From contig NZ_WWDL01000025.1 of NCBI RefSeq assembly GCF_009848505.1, positions 31,674-95,673 of the forward strand: a DNA stretch of 64,000 bases, given 5' to 3'. The position numbers and the translations under genes are program-made. Of the stretch, positions 44,317-53,006 are shown piece after piece. The notes under the pieces were generated by a model that saw only the letters and a program-made list of their open reading frames with translations, was not told where the DNA came from and did no database searches. Position 1 is the first letter of the stretch. The number at the start of each line of letters is the position of its first letter. The DNA is from Muricoccus harenae. Lineage in GTDB: Bacteria > Pseudomonadota > Alphaproteobacteria > Acetobacterales > Acetobacteraceae.

Positions 44317-44364
44317 GAACCGGGGATTGCGGATGGGATGGCCCCACCCGGTGCATCCCGGTTC
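44317..44364. repeat. Inverted repeat in the metY leader
   Basis: GAACCGGG (44317-44324) and CCCGGTTC (44357-44364) are complementary, and the interior has nested GGGATGG/CCACCC pairing. It lies 112 bp before metY and may be a leader structure. Confidence 0.35.
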
Positions 44365-44382
44365 AGGCGGTACTGATCCCTT

Positions 44383-44422
44383 ACCGGCAGACCGGCAGAC
44401 CGGCAGATCGGCAGACCGGCGG
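44383..44422 (+). repeat. Five tandem 8-bp repeats
   Basis: ACCGGCAG is repeated five times in a row; the fourth copy reads ATCGGCAG and the fifth ACCGGCGG. The array is 54 bp upstream of the metY start. Such a repeat can vary in number by slippage and change promoter spacing. Confidence 0.85.
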
Positions 44423-44476
44423 ATGATGTAGGATGCGCCGCATGCCGCCGAGACGGCCTGTCCTCAGGAGGAATTG

Positions 44477-45790
44477 ATGCCCCAGCACCCAGAGACGATC
44501 GCCCTGCATGCCGGCTGGCGGCGCGACCCCGCTACCAAGGCCGTGGCGGTACCAATCTATCAGACGACATCCTACCAGTTCGACGATACGGCCCATGCCT
44601 CCAGGCTCTTCGGTCTGGAGGAGCTGGGGAACATCTACACGCGAATCATGAACCCGACGACCGACGTGCTGGAGCAGCGCGTGGCGGCGCTTGAGGGTGG
44701 GGTGGCGGCGCTTGCCGTTTCCTCAGGGCAGGCTGCCTCGGCCATGTCGGTGCAGAACCTCGCGCATGCCGGCGACAACATCGTCTCCTCGACGAACCTT
44801 TACGGCGGCACGTGGAATCTCTTTGCCAACACGCTCCGCGACCAGGGAATCGAGGTACGCTTCGTGGACCCGGAGGATCCTGAGGCCTTCCTGCGCGCCT
44901 CCGATGACCGCACCCGCGCCTGGTACGCCGAAACCCTGCCCAATCCGAAGCTGGAGGTCTTCCCGATCGCCGAGGTCGCGGCGCTCGGCCGGCCGCTCGG
45001 CATCCCGCTGATCATGGACAATACCGCAGCTCCCACCTTGGTGCGGCCCTTCGACCACGGGGCCGCCGTCGTGGTGCTCTCCACGACCAAGTATCTCGGC
45101 GGCCATGGCACCAGCATCGGCGGTATCATCGTCGATGGCGGCAACTTCGACTGGGCCGCGCATCCGCAGCGCCAGCCAGCCCTGCACCGGCCGGATCCCT
45201 CCTATCACGGCGCCGTCTGGGCGGAGGCCGCCAAGCCGATGGGGCCGATCGCCTATGTGCTGAAGGCCCGCGTCACCTTGCTGCGGGACCTTGGCTCCGC
45301 CATGTCGCCCTTCAACGCCTTCCTTACCCTGCAGGGGATCGAGACGCTGGCACTGCGGATGCGCGAGCACAGCCGCAATGCCGGGATCGTCGCCGACTTC
45401 CTCTCGGGGCGGCCGGAGGTCAGCCGCGTGATCCACCCCGCGCATCTGAAAGGCCGGGCCGCCGAGCGCGCAGCCAGGTATCTCACCCGCGGCCATGGCG
45501 GTCTCGTTGGCTTCGAGCTTGCCGGCGGCGCGGAGGCCGGGCGCCGCTTCATCGACGCGCTGACGCTCGTCTACCACGTGGCCAATATCGGAGACGCGCG
45601 GAGCCTCGCCATCCACCCGGCCAGCACGACCCATTCGCAGCTCTCCCCTGAGGATCAGCTCGCGACCGGCGTCTCGCCCGGCTATGTCCGGCTTTCCATC
45701 GGACTGGAGCACCCTGATGACATCCTGGGCGACCTGTCCCAGGCACTCGACGCTTCCGGCAGCAGCCGCAAGCCGCTGGCTGCCGATTAG
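44477..45790 (+). CDS. metY: O-acetylhomoserine sulfhydrylase (aminocarboxypropyltransferase)
   Basis: PLP enzyme of the Cys/Met metabolism family that makes homocysteine from O-acetylhomoserine and sulfide. The 437 aa include PIYQTTSYQFDDTAHASRLF, EELGNIYTRIMNPTTDVLEQ, ALAVSSGQAASAMSVQNLA, and the PLP lysine in VVLSTTKYLGGHGTSIGGII. The C-terminal HPASTTHSQLSPEDQLATGV is typical. The long DNTAAPTLVRPF loop separates MetY from MetB/MetZ. AGGAGGAA precedes the ATG at 44477. With CysE/CysK it gives the cell two sulfide-fixing routes. Confidence 0.95.
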   Translation: MPQHPETIALHAGWRRDPATKAVAVPIYQTTSYQFDDTAHASRLFGLEELGNIYTRIMNPTTDVLEQRVAALEGGVAALAVSSGQAASAMSVQNLAHAGDNIVSSTNLYGGTWNLFANTLRDQGIEVRFVDPEDPEAFLRASDDRTRAWYAETLPNPKLEVFPIAEVAALGRPLGIPLIMDNTAAPTLVRPFDHGAAVVVLSTTKYLGGHGTSIGGIIVDGGNFDWAAHPQRQPALHRPDPSYHGAVWAEAAKPMGPIAYVLKARVTLLRDLGSAMSPFNAFLTLQGIETLALRMREHSRNAGIVADFLSGRPEVSRVIHPAHLKGRAAERAARYLTRGHGGLVGFELAGGAEAGRRFIDALTLVYHVANIGDARSLAIHPASTTHSQLSPEDQLATGVSPGYVRLSIGLEHPDDILGDLSQALDASGSSRKPLAAD

Positions 45791-45802
45791 GGGAATGCGT
45801 CC

Positions 45803-45830
45803 CGCGCCTGCATTCCTTGCCGCAGGCGCG
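45803..45830 (+). terminator. Hairpin after metY
   Basis: CGCGCCTGC and GCAGGCGCG form a 9-bp stem with a 10-base loop, 12 bp after the metY stop. There is no U-run. Confidence 0.4.
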
Positions 45831-45957
45831 CGGCGCCCGACGAACAAGGGCGCCGTCATAGGCGGGTGAGTCCAGGCTTTCCCGGGCTGGCGGGTGAGTT
45901 CGCCGGACCTATATACGCCCCTCCAACTTGAAGCATTCGGGTTTCACAACCCTTGCC

Positions 45958-46215
45958 TCAGGGGTTGCCGGCATCTGCCAGCAAATGGCGTGCCTCGCCG
46001 TGATCCCGCCAGGCATCGACGAGCCCGCGGGGCAGGCTCAGGTCGCCGTCGCTCTTCCAGCCGTCAAACGGGGCGCCGAGCAGGACGATGCGGAAGACCG
46101 TGCCTCCCTCGTTCCCGTCAATGATAGCCCCCCGATACACATAGCTCGGCCCTCCGAGCGGGCCGATTTTCATCGTCACTCGAAGGTCGTGGCTCAGTTC
46201 ACTATCGTCCAGCAT
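45958..46215 (-). CDS. Hypothetical 85-residue protein
   Basis: A small acidic, probably soluble protein (DLRVTMKIGPLGGPSYVYRG, then FRIVLLGAPFDGW) with GAGG 6 bp before its ATG at 46215. It has strand-like alternation but no recognised domain. It stands alone in about 1 kb without other genes, so it may be a young or horizontally acquired gene, or a chance frame. Confidence 0.4.
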   Translation of the reverse strand: MLDDSELSHDLRVTMKIGPLGGPSYVYRGAIIDGNEGGTVFRIVLLGAPFDGWKSDGDLSLPRGLVDAWRDHGEARHLLADAGNP

Positions 46216-46854
46216 TCAGTCCTCGAAGCCGAGAAAGGCAGCGTAATGCGGAAACAGAACGAGAAATGGCTTAAGCGCCATTAGCGTTTCCTCATTGCCC
46301 GACATTTTCAAATGTCAGGCCACCTTCCCCCGGAACCATCGTTTGCGGCGCGCCCGCATGAAACTGCGCCGCTCTTCCTCCACCCGCATGCCGCCGGTGA
46401 GTATGCTCCGGATGTTGGATCGGCAGCGTCGGTGTATTCAGCGCCGAACGCGTTCCTCATGAGGGCGTCTCCTCTGTGACGGGCGTAGTTACCGGCAGCC
46501 ATCCGCTCGCAGCCAATCGCTTGAGCCGATGGCACCGATCATCTTGGCCTGTCGCCGAAACGCCCGAGGCGGGACCGCGCGGGAATGGTGCGTGCCATCA
46601 CCGCAGAATCTGCCAGCACCCTCCACACCAGGACGGCGAAGCGGCTCATGATCTCGGGCGGCGTGGCGCGGCTTGCGAAGGAGGCAGTCCAGGACCGCAC
46701 CGCAAAGCTGGAGACACCTCCCCTTCTCGCGCCTTGGGCTGCGCAGGATTTCCAGCTCGTGCTTGCACTGTGCGGCGCACCGTTGCCACGATGCTGGAAC
46801 GGTACCGCCACTCTGCGGCGGGACAAGGCCCAGACGGCCCGATCGGGAGGAACA
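46216..46854. other. 639-bp region without supported genes
   Basis: Frames on both strands are arginine-, serine- and proline-rich shadows. I see no repeats, RNA gene or remnant I can name. The end holds the TctC promoter and ribosome binding site. Confidence 0.4.
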
Positions 46855-47823
46855 ATGACGACCACACGCCGCCATCTGCTGCTGGCCATGCCAGCCCTTG
46901 CCCTTGTGGCACCTGCCCGCGCCGCCGCCTGGCCCGAGCGTCCGGTCCGGATCATTGTGTCCTTCACGGCGGGCGGCACGACGGACATCATCGCTCGGCT
47001 GGTCGGCAGCCACCTCTCCGAGAAATGGGGCCAGCCGGTGGTGATCGAGAACCGCCCCGGCGCGGGCGGCAACATCGGCACCGAATACGTCGTCCGCTCC
47101 GCACCCGACGGCTACACGCTGCTCGTCGGTTCTGTGGGACCGCTAGCCGTCAACCAGTCCCTCTACCGAACGATGCCCTATGACACGCGCAAGGACGTGG
47201 CAGCGGTCTCGCTCTTGGCAGGCGTGCCGAACATCCTCGTCGTGGCGCCCGACTTCCCCGCGCGCAACGTGGCGGAGCTGGTGAAGCTGGCGAAGGAGAA
47301 GCCGGGGGCGCTGTCCTACGGCTCCACCGGCGTCGGGACATCCTCGCACCTCTCCGGGGCGCTGATAGACCAGATGGCCGGCATCCAGACCACGCATGTG
47401 CCCTATCGCGGCGCCGTCGCGCTGAACGACCTGCTGAGCCGGCGCCTCGACTTCATGTTCGCGACCATCCCATCGGTCATCGAGCAGATCCGCGCCGGAA
47501 AGCTGCGCCCCCTGGCAGTGTCCAGCCTTCAGCGCTCGCGTTCCGCGCCGGATGTGCCGGCCATGGCGGAGCTGGGCTTCCCGGGCTTCGACGCATCCTC
47601 CTGGTTCGGCATGGTGGCGCCGGCCAACACGCCGCGGGAAATCGTCTCGAAGATCTCCAGCGACGTCGCGGCCATCCTGCGCCGGCCGGATATCGAGAAG
47701 CAGATGGTCGAACAGGGAGCCGATCCCGTGGGGAACACCCCCGCGGAATTCGCCGCCTTCATTGATGCCGAGATCACGCGCTGGGCGACGGTGGTACGTC
47801 TCTCCGGCGCCATGGTGGAGTGA
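46855..47823 (+). CDS. TctC/Bug-family periplasmic receptor (copy 3)
   Basis: A 322-aa tripartite tricarboxylate receptor: signal peptide TTRRHLLLAMPALALVAPAR cleaved near ARAAA, then RPVRIIVSFTAGGTTDIIAR, VIENRPGAGGNIGTEYVV, TGVGTSSHLSGALID and HVPYRGAVALNDL. GGGAGG precedes the ATG. It lies beside, and convergent with, the tricarballylate-type cluster (aldolase, TcuB, TcuA), so it may bind a tricarboxylate used by those enzymes. A long hairpin separates it from the aldolase gene. Confidence 0.9.
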   Translation: MTTTRRHLLLAMPALALVAPARAAAWPERPVRIIVSFTAGGTTDIIARLVGSHLSEKWGQPVVIENRPGAGGNIGTEYVVRSAPDGYTLLVGSVGPLAVNQSLYRTMPYDTRKDVAAVSLLAGVPNILVVAPDFPARNVAELVKLAKEKPGALSYGSTGVGTSSHLSGALIDQMAGIQTTHVPYRGAVALNDLLSRRLDFMFATIPSVIEQIRAGKLRPLAVSSLQRSRSAPDVPAMAELGFPGFDASSWFGMVAPANTPREIVSKISSDVAAILRRPDIEKQMVEQGADPVGNTPAEFAAFIDAEITRWATVVRLSGAMVE

Positions 47824-47832
47824 TGCGGCCCG

Positions 47833-47875
47833 GCCAGCGCGGAACCCGGGTTCCCGTTCCCGGGTCCGCGCTGGC
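47833..47875. terminator. Long bidirectional hairpin between convergent genes
   Basis: GCCAGCGCGGAACCCGGG pairs with CCCGGGTCCGCGCTGGC over 17 bp with one bulged A and an 8-base loop. It lies between the stops of the TctC and aldolase genes. Confidence 0.65.
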
Positions 47876-47881
47876 TGTGCC

Positions 47882-48676
47882 TCAGCTGGCGTAGCTGGGA
47901 TCGTTCCGGTCGAGCATCCGCAGAAGGCCCGGCCATTCCATCAGCCCGTAAGGGCGGCGGACATTGGGCTGGTAGTTCTGGTAGGTCGCCTCCAGCACGG
48001 CCTTCGGTACCGGATGCAGCGGCGTGTTGCAGGACATGGCCGCAATCTGGGCGCGGCAGGACAGTTCCAGCCGGTGCAGGGCGTTGAAGGCCTCACCGAC
48101 GCTGCGGCCCACCGTCAGTAGCCCGTGGTTCCGCAGGATCATGGCATTGTTGTCGCCGAGGTTGCGGATCAGCGCCTCCTGCTCCGTCAGGTCCAGCACC
48201 ACGCCCTGATATTCATGGTAGCTGATCCTGGTGAAGCGCATCGCCGTCTGCGTCATCGGCAGCAACCCGCATTCCAGCGAGGACACCGCCATACCCGGCC
48301 AGGTATGCGTGTGAATCACGCAATCAATCTCGTGCTTCGCGCCATGGATCGCCGAATGGATGACATAGCCCGCACGGTTTATGCCGAAGTCGAAGTCGCC
48401 ATAGTCGGGCTTGTCGAGGATGGTTCCGTCGAGATCGACCTTGATGAGCGAGGAGGCCGTCATCTCCTCATACATCATGCCGTAGGGGTTGATGAGGAAG
48501 GCGCCGTCCTCCCCGGGCACGCGGACTGAGATGTGGTTCGCCATCATGTCGGCCATGCCGAAATGTGCGACAAGGCGGTAGCAGGCCGCGCAATCGATCC
48601 GCGCCTGCCATTCCGCCGGCGAGACGCGCTCGCGCATGGAACTGATCCGCAGTGTCTTCCCGGCATGTTCGAGCAT
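47882..48676 (-). CDS. Class II aldolase/adducin family protein
   Basis: A 264-aa zinc aldolase-like protein (LAC/adducin N-terminal fold). The metal histidines are in DCVIHTHTWPGMAVSS, with the acid in SSLECGLLP; AMILRNHGLLTVGRSVGEAF is the C-terminal metal His block. Members include fuculose aldolase, ribulose-phosphate epimerase and many uncharacterised proteins near carboxylate transporters. GGAGG precedes the ATG at 48676. It is 160 bp downstream of TcuB on the same strand, which hints at a joint tricarboxylate or hydroxyacid pathway. Confidence 0.88.
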   Translation of the reverse strand: MLEHAGKTLRISSMRERVSPAEWQARIDCAACYRLVAHFGMADMMANHISVRVPGEDGAFLINPYGMMYEEMTASSLIKVDLDGTILDKPDYGDFDFGINRAGYVIHSAIHGAKHEIDCVIHTHTWPGMAVSSLECGLLPMTQTAMRFTRISYHEYQGVVLDLTEQEALIRNLGDNNAMILRNHGLLTVGRSVGEAFNALHRLELSCRAQIAAMSCNTPLHPVPKAVLEATYQNYQPNVRRPYGLMEWPGLLRMLDRNDPSYAS

Positions 48677-48836
48677 GGGCTTCCTCCTCCACGATAACGA
48701 TGGGGCGGGATCGCCGCCCCGGTTGGTGGGCCGGTCCGCCCGGCCCGGCATCTTCCGCCGCGCCGATCCGACCGGCTAGGATTTTCATGCCCCCGCCCTG
48801 TTCCCGAAAGCGTCAGCGCGGGACGGGCGCGCCACT

Positions 48837-49979
48837 TCAGGCGGCGGAGCCCAGGGCGCGATCGGACGGCTTGTTGCCCGGCGGCGTGGGGTGCCTCTCC
48901 AGCGCATGCCGCAGCAGAGCGGCGGAGCGGTACACCGCATGCACCATCTTGCTGTAGGGGATGACGAGGAAGAGGGCGAAGATGACGCCCAGATGCACCG
49001 CGAGCAGCACGCCCATGGCCCCCGTGTCGCGAAGCGCCAGCAGCAGCAGCCCTGTGGCGGCCGCGAGGAACAGCAGCACCAGCAGCGCGTAATCCGCGCC
49101 CAGCAGGTTGCGCGCTGCTGGCGCAGGGTCGGAGACGATCTTCACCCAGATCAGCCCCGCCGTGCCCACCACCATCCCGACCCCGCCCCAGGTGCCGAGC
49201 TGAACCGGCAGGCTCCAGAAGGGATAGGGCGCCGGATGACCCATGATGTGGTCATAAAAGGTGGCGGTGGTGGTGGAGGCGAAGCAGAGCAGGAAGCCGT
49301 AGAACATCGCGTGGTGGAAGCGGCGGCGAAGCTGGGAGAAACCCTCGTCCTTGTCGTTGCAGCCCCCTCCCCCACCGCCGAGATTCTTCAGAGTGAAGAT
49401 GTCGTGCAGGGCGACGGCGAGCGGCTTTGCCCGGCGGAATTCATCTGCCCGCCCGCCCGTGTCCCGCCAGAAGTTACGGAAGCCAATGGCCAGCGCAAGC
49501 ACGGCGAAGAGCGAGGTACCTCCCGCCAGCGCAACCATCAGCCACCAGGGGATGACACGGTAGAAGGCGCCAGGCCCGATCTGTGGCTGGTACAGCACGC
49601 TGGGATCCACGAGCGCCATGGTCAGCAGGAGCGTCAGCGCGATGCCCGCCGCCGTGGCGAGCGAGACGATGGTGCCGTTGCGCTTGAACAGCCCCGCCAG
49701 CGGAGCGGGCCAGGCATATTCCTCATAGGTTTCGGCCCGCACCTGGGCGAGCACCTGCGGCACGTTGATGTTGAAGGGGTGCGGCGGCGCGTATTGGCAC
49801 GCGTAGTAGCAGCCCTTGCAGTTGTGGCAGAGGTTGGCGATGTAGCTCAGGTCGCCGGTGGAGAATTCCCGGCGCATCGCCATCGCCGGAAAGACGGCGC
49901 AGAAGCCTTCGCAATAGCGGCAGGCATTGCAAACCTCCATCGCGCGGCGGGCATCGGTGGTCGCCTCAGTTTCGCGCAT
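48837..49979 (-). CDS. tcuB: TcuB/CitB-type tricarballylate-utilisation membrane iron-sulfur protein
   Basis: Membrane electron-transfer protein that reoxidises the flavoprotein TcuA. The 380 aa begin with two clusters of cysteines, CNACRYCEGFC and CHNCKGCYYACQYAPPHPF, for 4Fe-4S centres, followed by six or more hydrophobic spans between residues 105 and 345. It contains a glycine run (LGGGGGGCNDKDEG) typical of the family. It overlaps the tcuA stop by 14 bp, so the two are translated together. No haem-binding pattern could be confirmed by eye. Confidence 0.93.
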   Translation of the reverse strand: MRETEATTDARRAMEVCNACRYCEGFCAVFPAMAMRREFSTGDLSYIANLCHNCKGCYYACQYAPPHPFNINVPQVLAQVRAETYEEYAWPAPLAGLFKRNGTIVSLATAAGIALTLLLTMALVDPSVLYQPQIGPGAFYRVIPWWLMVALAGGTSLFAVLALAIGFRNFWRDTGGRADEFRRAKPLAVALHDIFTLKNLGGGGGGCNDKDEGFSQLRRRFHHAMFYGFLLCFASTTTATFYDHIMGHPAPYPFWSLPVQLGTWGGVGMVVGTAGLIWVKIVSDPAPAARNLLGADYALLVLLFLAAATGLLLLALRDTGAMGVLLAVHLGVIFALFLVIPYSKMVHAVYRSAALLRHALERHPTPPGNKPSDRALGSAA

Positions 49980-51363
49980 TCCTCGCGGCCTCCCTGCCTG
50001 CGATCCGTCCGAAGACGGTGCCGATCGCCATTCCGAAGCCGGCCAGATAGCCCTTGCCCAGGATGGAACCGGCCATGATCTCGCCCGAGGCGAAAAGATT
50101 CGCGCTGGGCTTGCCGTTGTCCATCAGCACCCGCGCATTCTCGTCCACCTTCACGCCGAGATAGGTGAAGGTGATCCCAGGCCGTAGCGGATAGCCGAAG
50201 AAGGGCGGGTCGGTGATCGGCCGCGCCCAGTGGGTCTTGGGCGGCGACAGCCCTTCGGTGCGGCTTCCGTCCAGCCGGTTGCTATTGAATTCGCCCGGCA
50301 CGCAGGCGGCATTGAACGCCGCGACCGTCTTCTCGACCGCCGCCGGATCGAGCCCGAGCTTCACCGCCAGCTCGCCCAGCGTGTCCGCCTTGATGGCGGG
50401 AAAGACCGAGGGCATGAAGAGCGTCTCGCTCTTCGCATCAATGATGGAATAGGCAACCTGGTCCGGCTGCTGCGCCACCAGCCGGCCCCAGATGGCATAG
50501 CGCTTGGGCCAGACATCCTCGCCTTCATCGTAGAAGCGCTCGCCGTTCTTGTTCACCACGACGGAGAAGGGCACGCAGTCCAGCCGCGTGACGATCCCGC
50601 CATCGTATTTCGGCGCCCGCCCGTCGATCGCCACTGCATGGCATTGGCTCGGATCACCCACCGACGCGACGCCTTGATCCAGCAGGTTCCGCAGCACCAC
50701 CCCCTGGGCGTAGGGCGTGCCGCGCACGATAAAGTTCTTCGCCGCCTCGCCCCAGCCATCCTTCAGCCATTCGAGATTGGCCTGGAAGCCGCCGGAGGAG
50801 GCGATCACCACCTTGGCGCGCACCGTCTCCGGGAAGCCGCGGTGGTCGATCACGACCTCCCGGACGAAGCCGTCATCCAGCTTCAGGTCCACCGCGCCGG
50901 TATCATAGAGGATGTCGATGCCCAGGCGCTCGGCTGTGGCGAAGTAGGCGTTCACCAGCGCCTTGCCGCCCCCCAGGAAGAAGGCGTTGGTGCGGGACAG
51001 GCTCAACGTGCCGGAAAGAGAGGGCTGGAACCGCACGCCGCAGGCTTCCATGAATGGCAGCGCGTCCTGGGTCAGCCGGATGGTCATCCGGGCCAGATGC
51101 TCGTCGGTCTGGCCCCCGGTGACGCGCAGCAGGTCGTCCCAGTACTCGTCCTCGAGATAGGCCTCGGTCAGCACCGAGGTTGGCTCGGCATGCATGGTCC
51201 GCATGTTGCGCGTGTGGCGGCTGTTGCCGCCGCGGAAGGGCTTGGGCGCGGAATCAATGAGTAGAACGGAGCAGCCGGCCAGCCGGGCCGTGATCGCGGC
51301 ACAGAGGGCCGCATTGCCGCCGCCGATCACCAGCACGTCCCAAACCCGCGAAAAGTCAGGCAT
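49966..51363 (-). CDS. tcuA: FAD-dependent tricarballylate dehydrogenase
   Basis: Flavoprotein of the succinate dehydrogenase/fumarate reductase family that oxidises tricarballylate to cis-aconitate. The 465 aa start VWDVLVIGGGNAALCAAITA with the FAD motif, then FRGGNSRHTRNMR, SSGGFQANLEWLKDGWG and the C-terminal FASGEIMAGSILGKGYLAGF. The start at 51363 (MPDFSR) is used; the longer form overlaps its own leader. The TcuC transporter is absent; the TctC receptor nearby may take its place. The gene is preceded by a GntR regulator on the same strand. Confidence 0.93.
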   Translation of the reverse strand: MPDFSRVWDVLVIGGGNAALCAAITARLAGCSVLLIDSAPKPFRGGNSRHTRNMRTMHAEPTSVLTEAYLEDEYWDDLLRVTGGQTDEHLARMTIRLTQDALPFMEACGVRFQPSLSGTLSLSRTNAFFLGGGKALVNAYFATAERLGIDILYDTGAVDLKLDDGFVREVVIDHRGFPETVRAKVVIASSGGFQANLEWLKDGWGEAAKNFIVRGTPYAQGVVLRNLLDQGVASVGDPSQCHAVAIDGRAPKYDGGIVTRLDCVPFSVVVNKNGERFYDEGEDVWPKRYAIWGRLVAQQPDQVAYSIIDAKSETLFMPSVFPAIKADTLGELAVKLGLDPAAVEKTVAAFNAACVPGEFNSNRLDGSRTEGLSPPKTHWARPITDPPFFGYPLRPGITFTYLGVKVDENARVLMDNGKPSANLFASGEIMAGSILGKGYLAGFGMAIGTVFGRIAGREAARNARN

Positions 51364-51477
51364 CGATCCTGGCGCCTCCTCTGTATACCAGCGGATACGT
51401 TCTTGGCGGGGTGGTTTCAAGAGGCATCCGCGGCAGTCGCTGGAGCAAGGCTGCGCGCCCTTGACGCGCGCGACCTT

Positions 51478-52146
51478 TCAGCCGCGAGGGATGGGCTCGT
51501 GGGTCAGGCCGATCCGCACCTTGAAGGCATTGCGGATATGTAGGCGCGCCGCGCGCTCGGCGGCGGCCGGGTCCCGCGCTTCGATCGCGGCGACGATGGC
51601 AGCGTGTTCCTTCACCGATTCCGCGCCCCGGTCCGGCACGCCGAGGGTGGTGCCCGACAGCAGCGCAAGAGAGAGGCGCATGTTCTCCAGCATGGTGTTC
51701 AGATAGCGGTTGCGGGCGGAAAGGCCGATCTGCCGGTGGAAGATGCGGTTCGTGGCTGCCAGCGCCGCAGGCTCGCCGAGCAGCCCCTCGTCGCGCACCA
51801 CCATCTCGCGCAGGATCTCCAGCTCGGTCGCCGTCGCCTGGGTGGCGGCCAAGCCGGCGGCGGTGCCCTCCAGTACCTCACGCATGTGGTACAGCTCGAT
51901 CATCTGGCTGTAGTCGAGACGCGCCACCACGGCGCCGTGATGCGGCTCGTGAAGCACGAGGCCGTGGGCCTCCAGCCGCTTCAATGCCTCCCGCACCGGG
52001 GTGCGGCTGATGCGGAAGCGGTCCGCCAGCTCCGACTCGCGCAACCGCGTGCCGGCTGGCAAGGCGCCGGTCTCGATCGCCTCCAGGAGCAGGTCATAGG
52101 CCTCGGACCCGGAGGAGCGGCTCGGCCTGGGCGTGTTGGTCAGCAT
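51478..52146 (-). CDS. GntR-family (FCD domain) transcriptional regulator
   Basis: A 222-aa regulator with an N-terminal winged helix (LRESELADRFRISRTPVREA, LKRLEAHGLVLHEPHHGAVV) and an all-helical FCD ligand domain (residues 85-215; YHMREVLEGTAAGLAA and NRIFHRQIG hold likely metal or carboxylate ligands). It lies 115 bp upstream of tcuA in the same direction and probably controls that operon in response to its substrate. Salmonella uses a LysR protein (TcuR) for this job. The ribosome binding site is weak. Confidence 0.9.
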   Translation of the reverse strand: MLTNTPRPSRSSGSEAYDLLLEAIETGALPAGTRLRESELADRFRISRTPVREALKRLEAHGLVLHEPHHGAVVARLDYSQMIELYHMREVLEGTAAGLAATQATATELEILREMVVRDEGLLGEPAALAATNRIFHRQIGLSARNRYLNTMLENMRLSLALLSGTTLGVPDRGAESVKEHAAIVAAIEARDPAAAERAARLHIRNAFKVRIGLTHEPIPRG

Positions 52147-52345
52147 GACCCCGAGAGGCGAAGCACAGAAGGCGCGGCCGGCCAAGCCAGGTTGGCGCAC
52201 ACCCGGGGCATTCCTCCGGGGTTGACTGAAACGGGCCGAGCTCTTCCGCGCTCCCAAAGCCTAGCGGTAACGCGGAGGCGTGGTGCAGATGCCCACCCGC
52301 CGGGCGTACCGGATCGCCCCCGCTCGCTCCGTGCTAGCGTGTGCA

Positions 52346-52579
52346 TTAGATCAGCGGCTTGTGCGGAGGCTCATAGGTTGTGCCGAACAAGGCGGCGATC
52401 CGCGCGCGGGAGGCGATGTCCGCCACGAAATCCTCTTCCATCGGCGCATGGCAAAGGAAATGGCCAAGTTCCGCACGCATCTGGCGCAGCGCCTGTTCCC
52501 GGCGGTCCGGCGGCAGACCTTGCATGGCGGCCTCCAGGGCCTGAGCAACGAGGCGGCTTAGTTCATCTTGATCGGTCAT
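52346..52579 (-). CDS. Small helical protein A (77 aa), paralogue of the gene at 53866
   Basis: A 77-residue, mostly helical protein beginning MTDQDELSRLVAQALEAAM. The core pattern A-x-E...LPPDRREQALRQMRAELG...APMEEDFV...RARIAALF recurs in the 90-aa protein at 53866-54138 with about 30-40% identity by eye. No known domain is recognised. It lies 427 bp from a winged-helix regulator that is divergent to it. The start at 52579 is the ATG that keeps only the conserved part. Confidence 0.55.
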   Translation of the reverse strand: MTDQDELSRLVAQALEAAMQGLPPDRREQALRQMRAELGHFLCHAPMEEDFVADIASRARIAALFGTTYEPPHKPLI

Positions 52580-53006
52580 GGTCCAATTGCTGCCGACGAT
52601 CTTGGATGTCTGGTTCTTCGCCGGAGTGGCACTTGACGCAGGCATTTCTCCGGCCCGTATACATCCGCTAGTTGCAAGGAAGGCGTAGGAGCGTCGTCCT
52701 GGTAATACCAGGATGACGCCAGGAAGAGGCGGACCTGTCAGCATCGAACCGTATTGCGGCTGGAGCCACTTGTTCTGAACTGCCACACTGCAGGAAAATT
52801 GTCGCAAGACTAAAATCCGATGCAACTCCGGTCCGACCGGGGACATTCAAGCATGCTCGTTCCGCACAACGCCACTTGTGCTCCCTCCAGACTGGATTTG
52901 CTTTCGTGCCATTGAGCCAAAGCATCACGTCATTGTTGGTCGCGCAGGGTCGTTCGGCGGTGCAGCATATCTCCATCAAGGGAACATTTCTCATGGAGCG
53001 CAACGT
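52580..53006. other. 427-bp divergent region without supported genes
   Basis: This is the gap between small protein A (minus) and the winged-helix regulator (plus). It is less GC-rich than the flanks, with no repeat or RNA structure I could confirm. It should hold both promoters. Confidence 0.4.

Larger units (their letters stand above)
44092..44476. other. Gene-free region upstream of metY
   Basis: About 385 bp without a supported gene. It holds the inverted repeat at 44317-44364 and the octamer repeat at 44383-44422, and must contain the metY promoter. I could not match a SAM or SAH riboswitch. Confidence 0.45.

Noticed and set aside
44383..44422. Tandem octamers considered as a CRISPR array
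   Set aside because: The units are 8 bp with no spacers, and no cas gene is near; it is a simple tandem repeat.
44092..44476. SAM-II or SAM/SAH riboswitch before metY
   Set aside because: Hairpins exist but the conserved cores of these riboswitches could not be found.
46476..47183. 235-codon plus-strand frame before the third TctC
   Set aside because: It runs out of frame through the TctC gene and its upstream part lacks any domain or codon signal.
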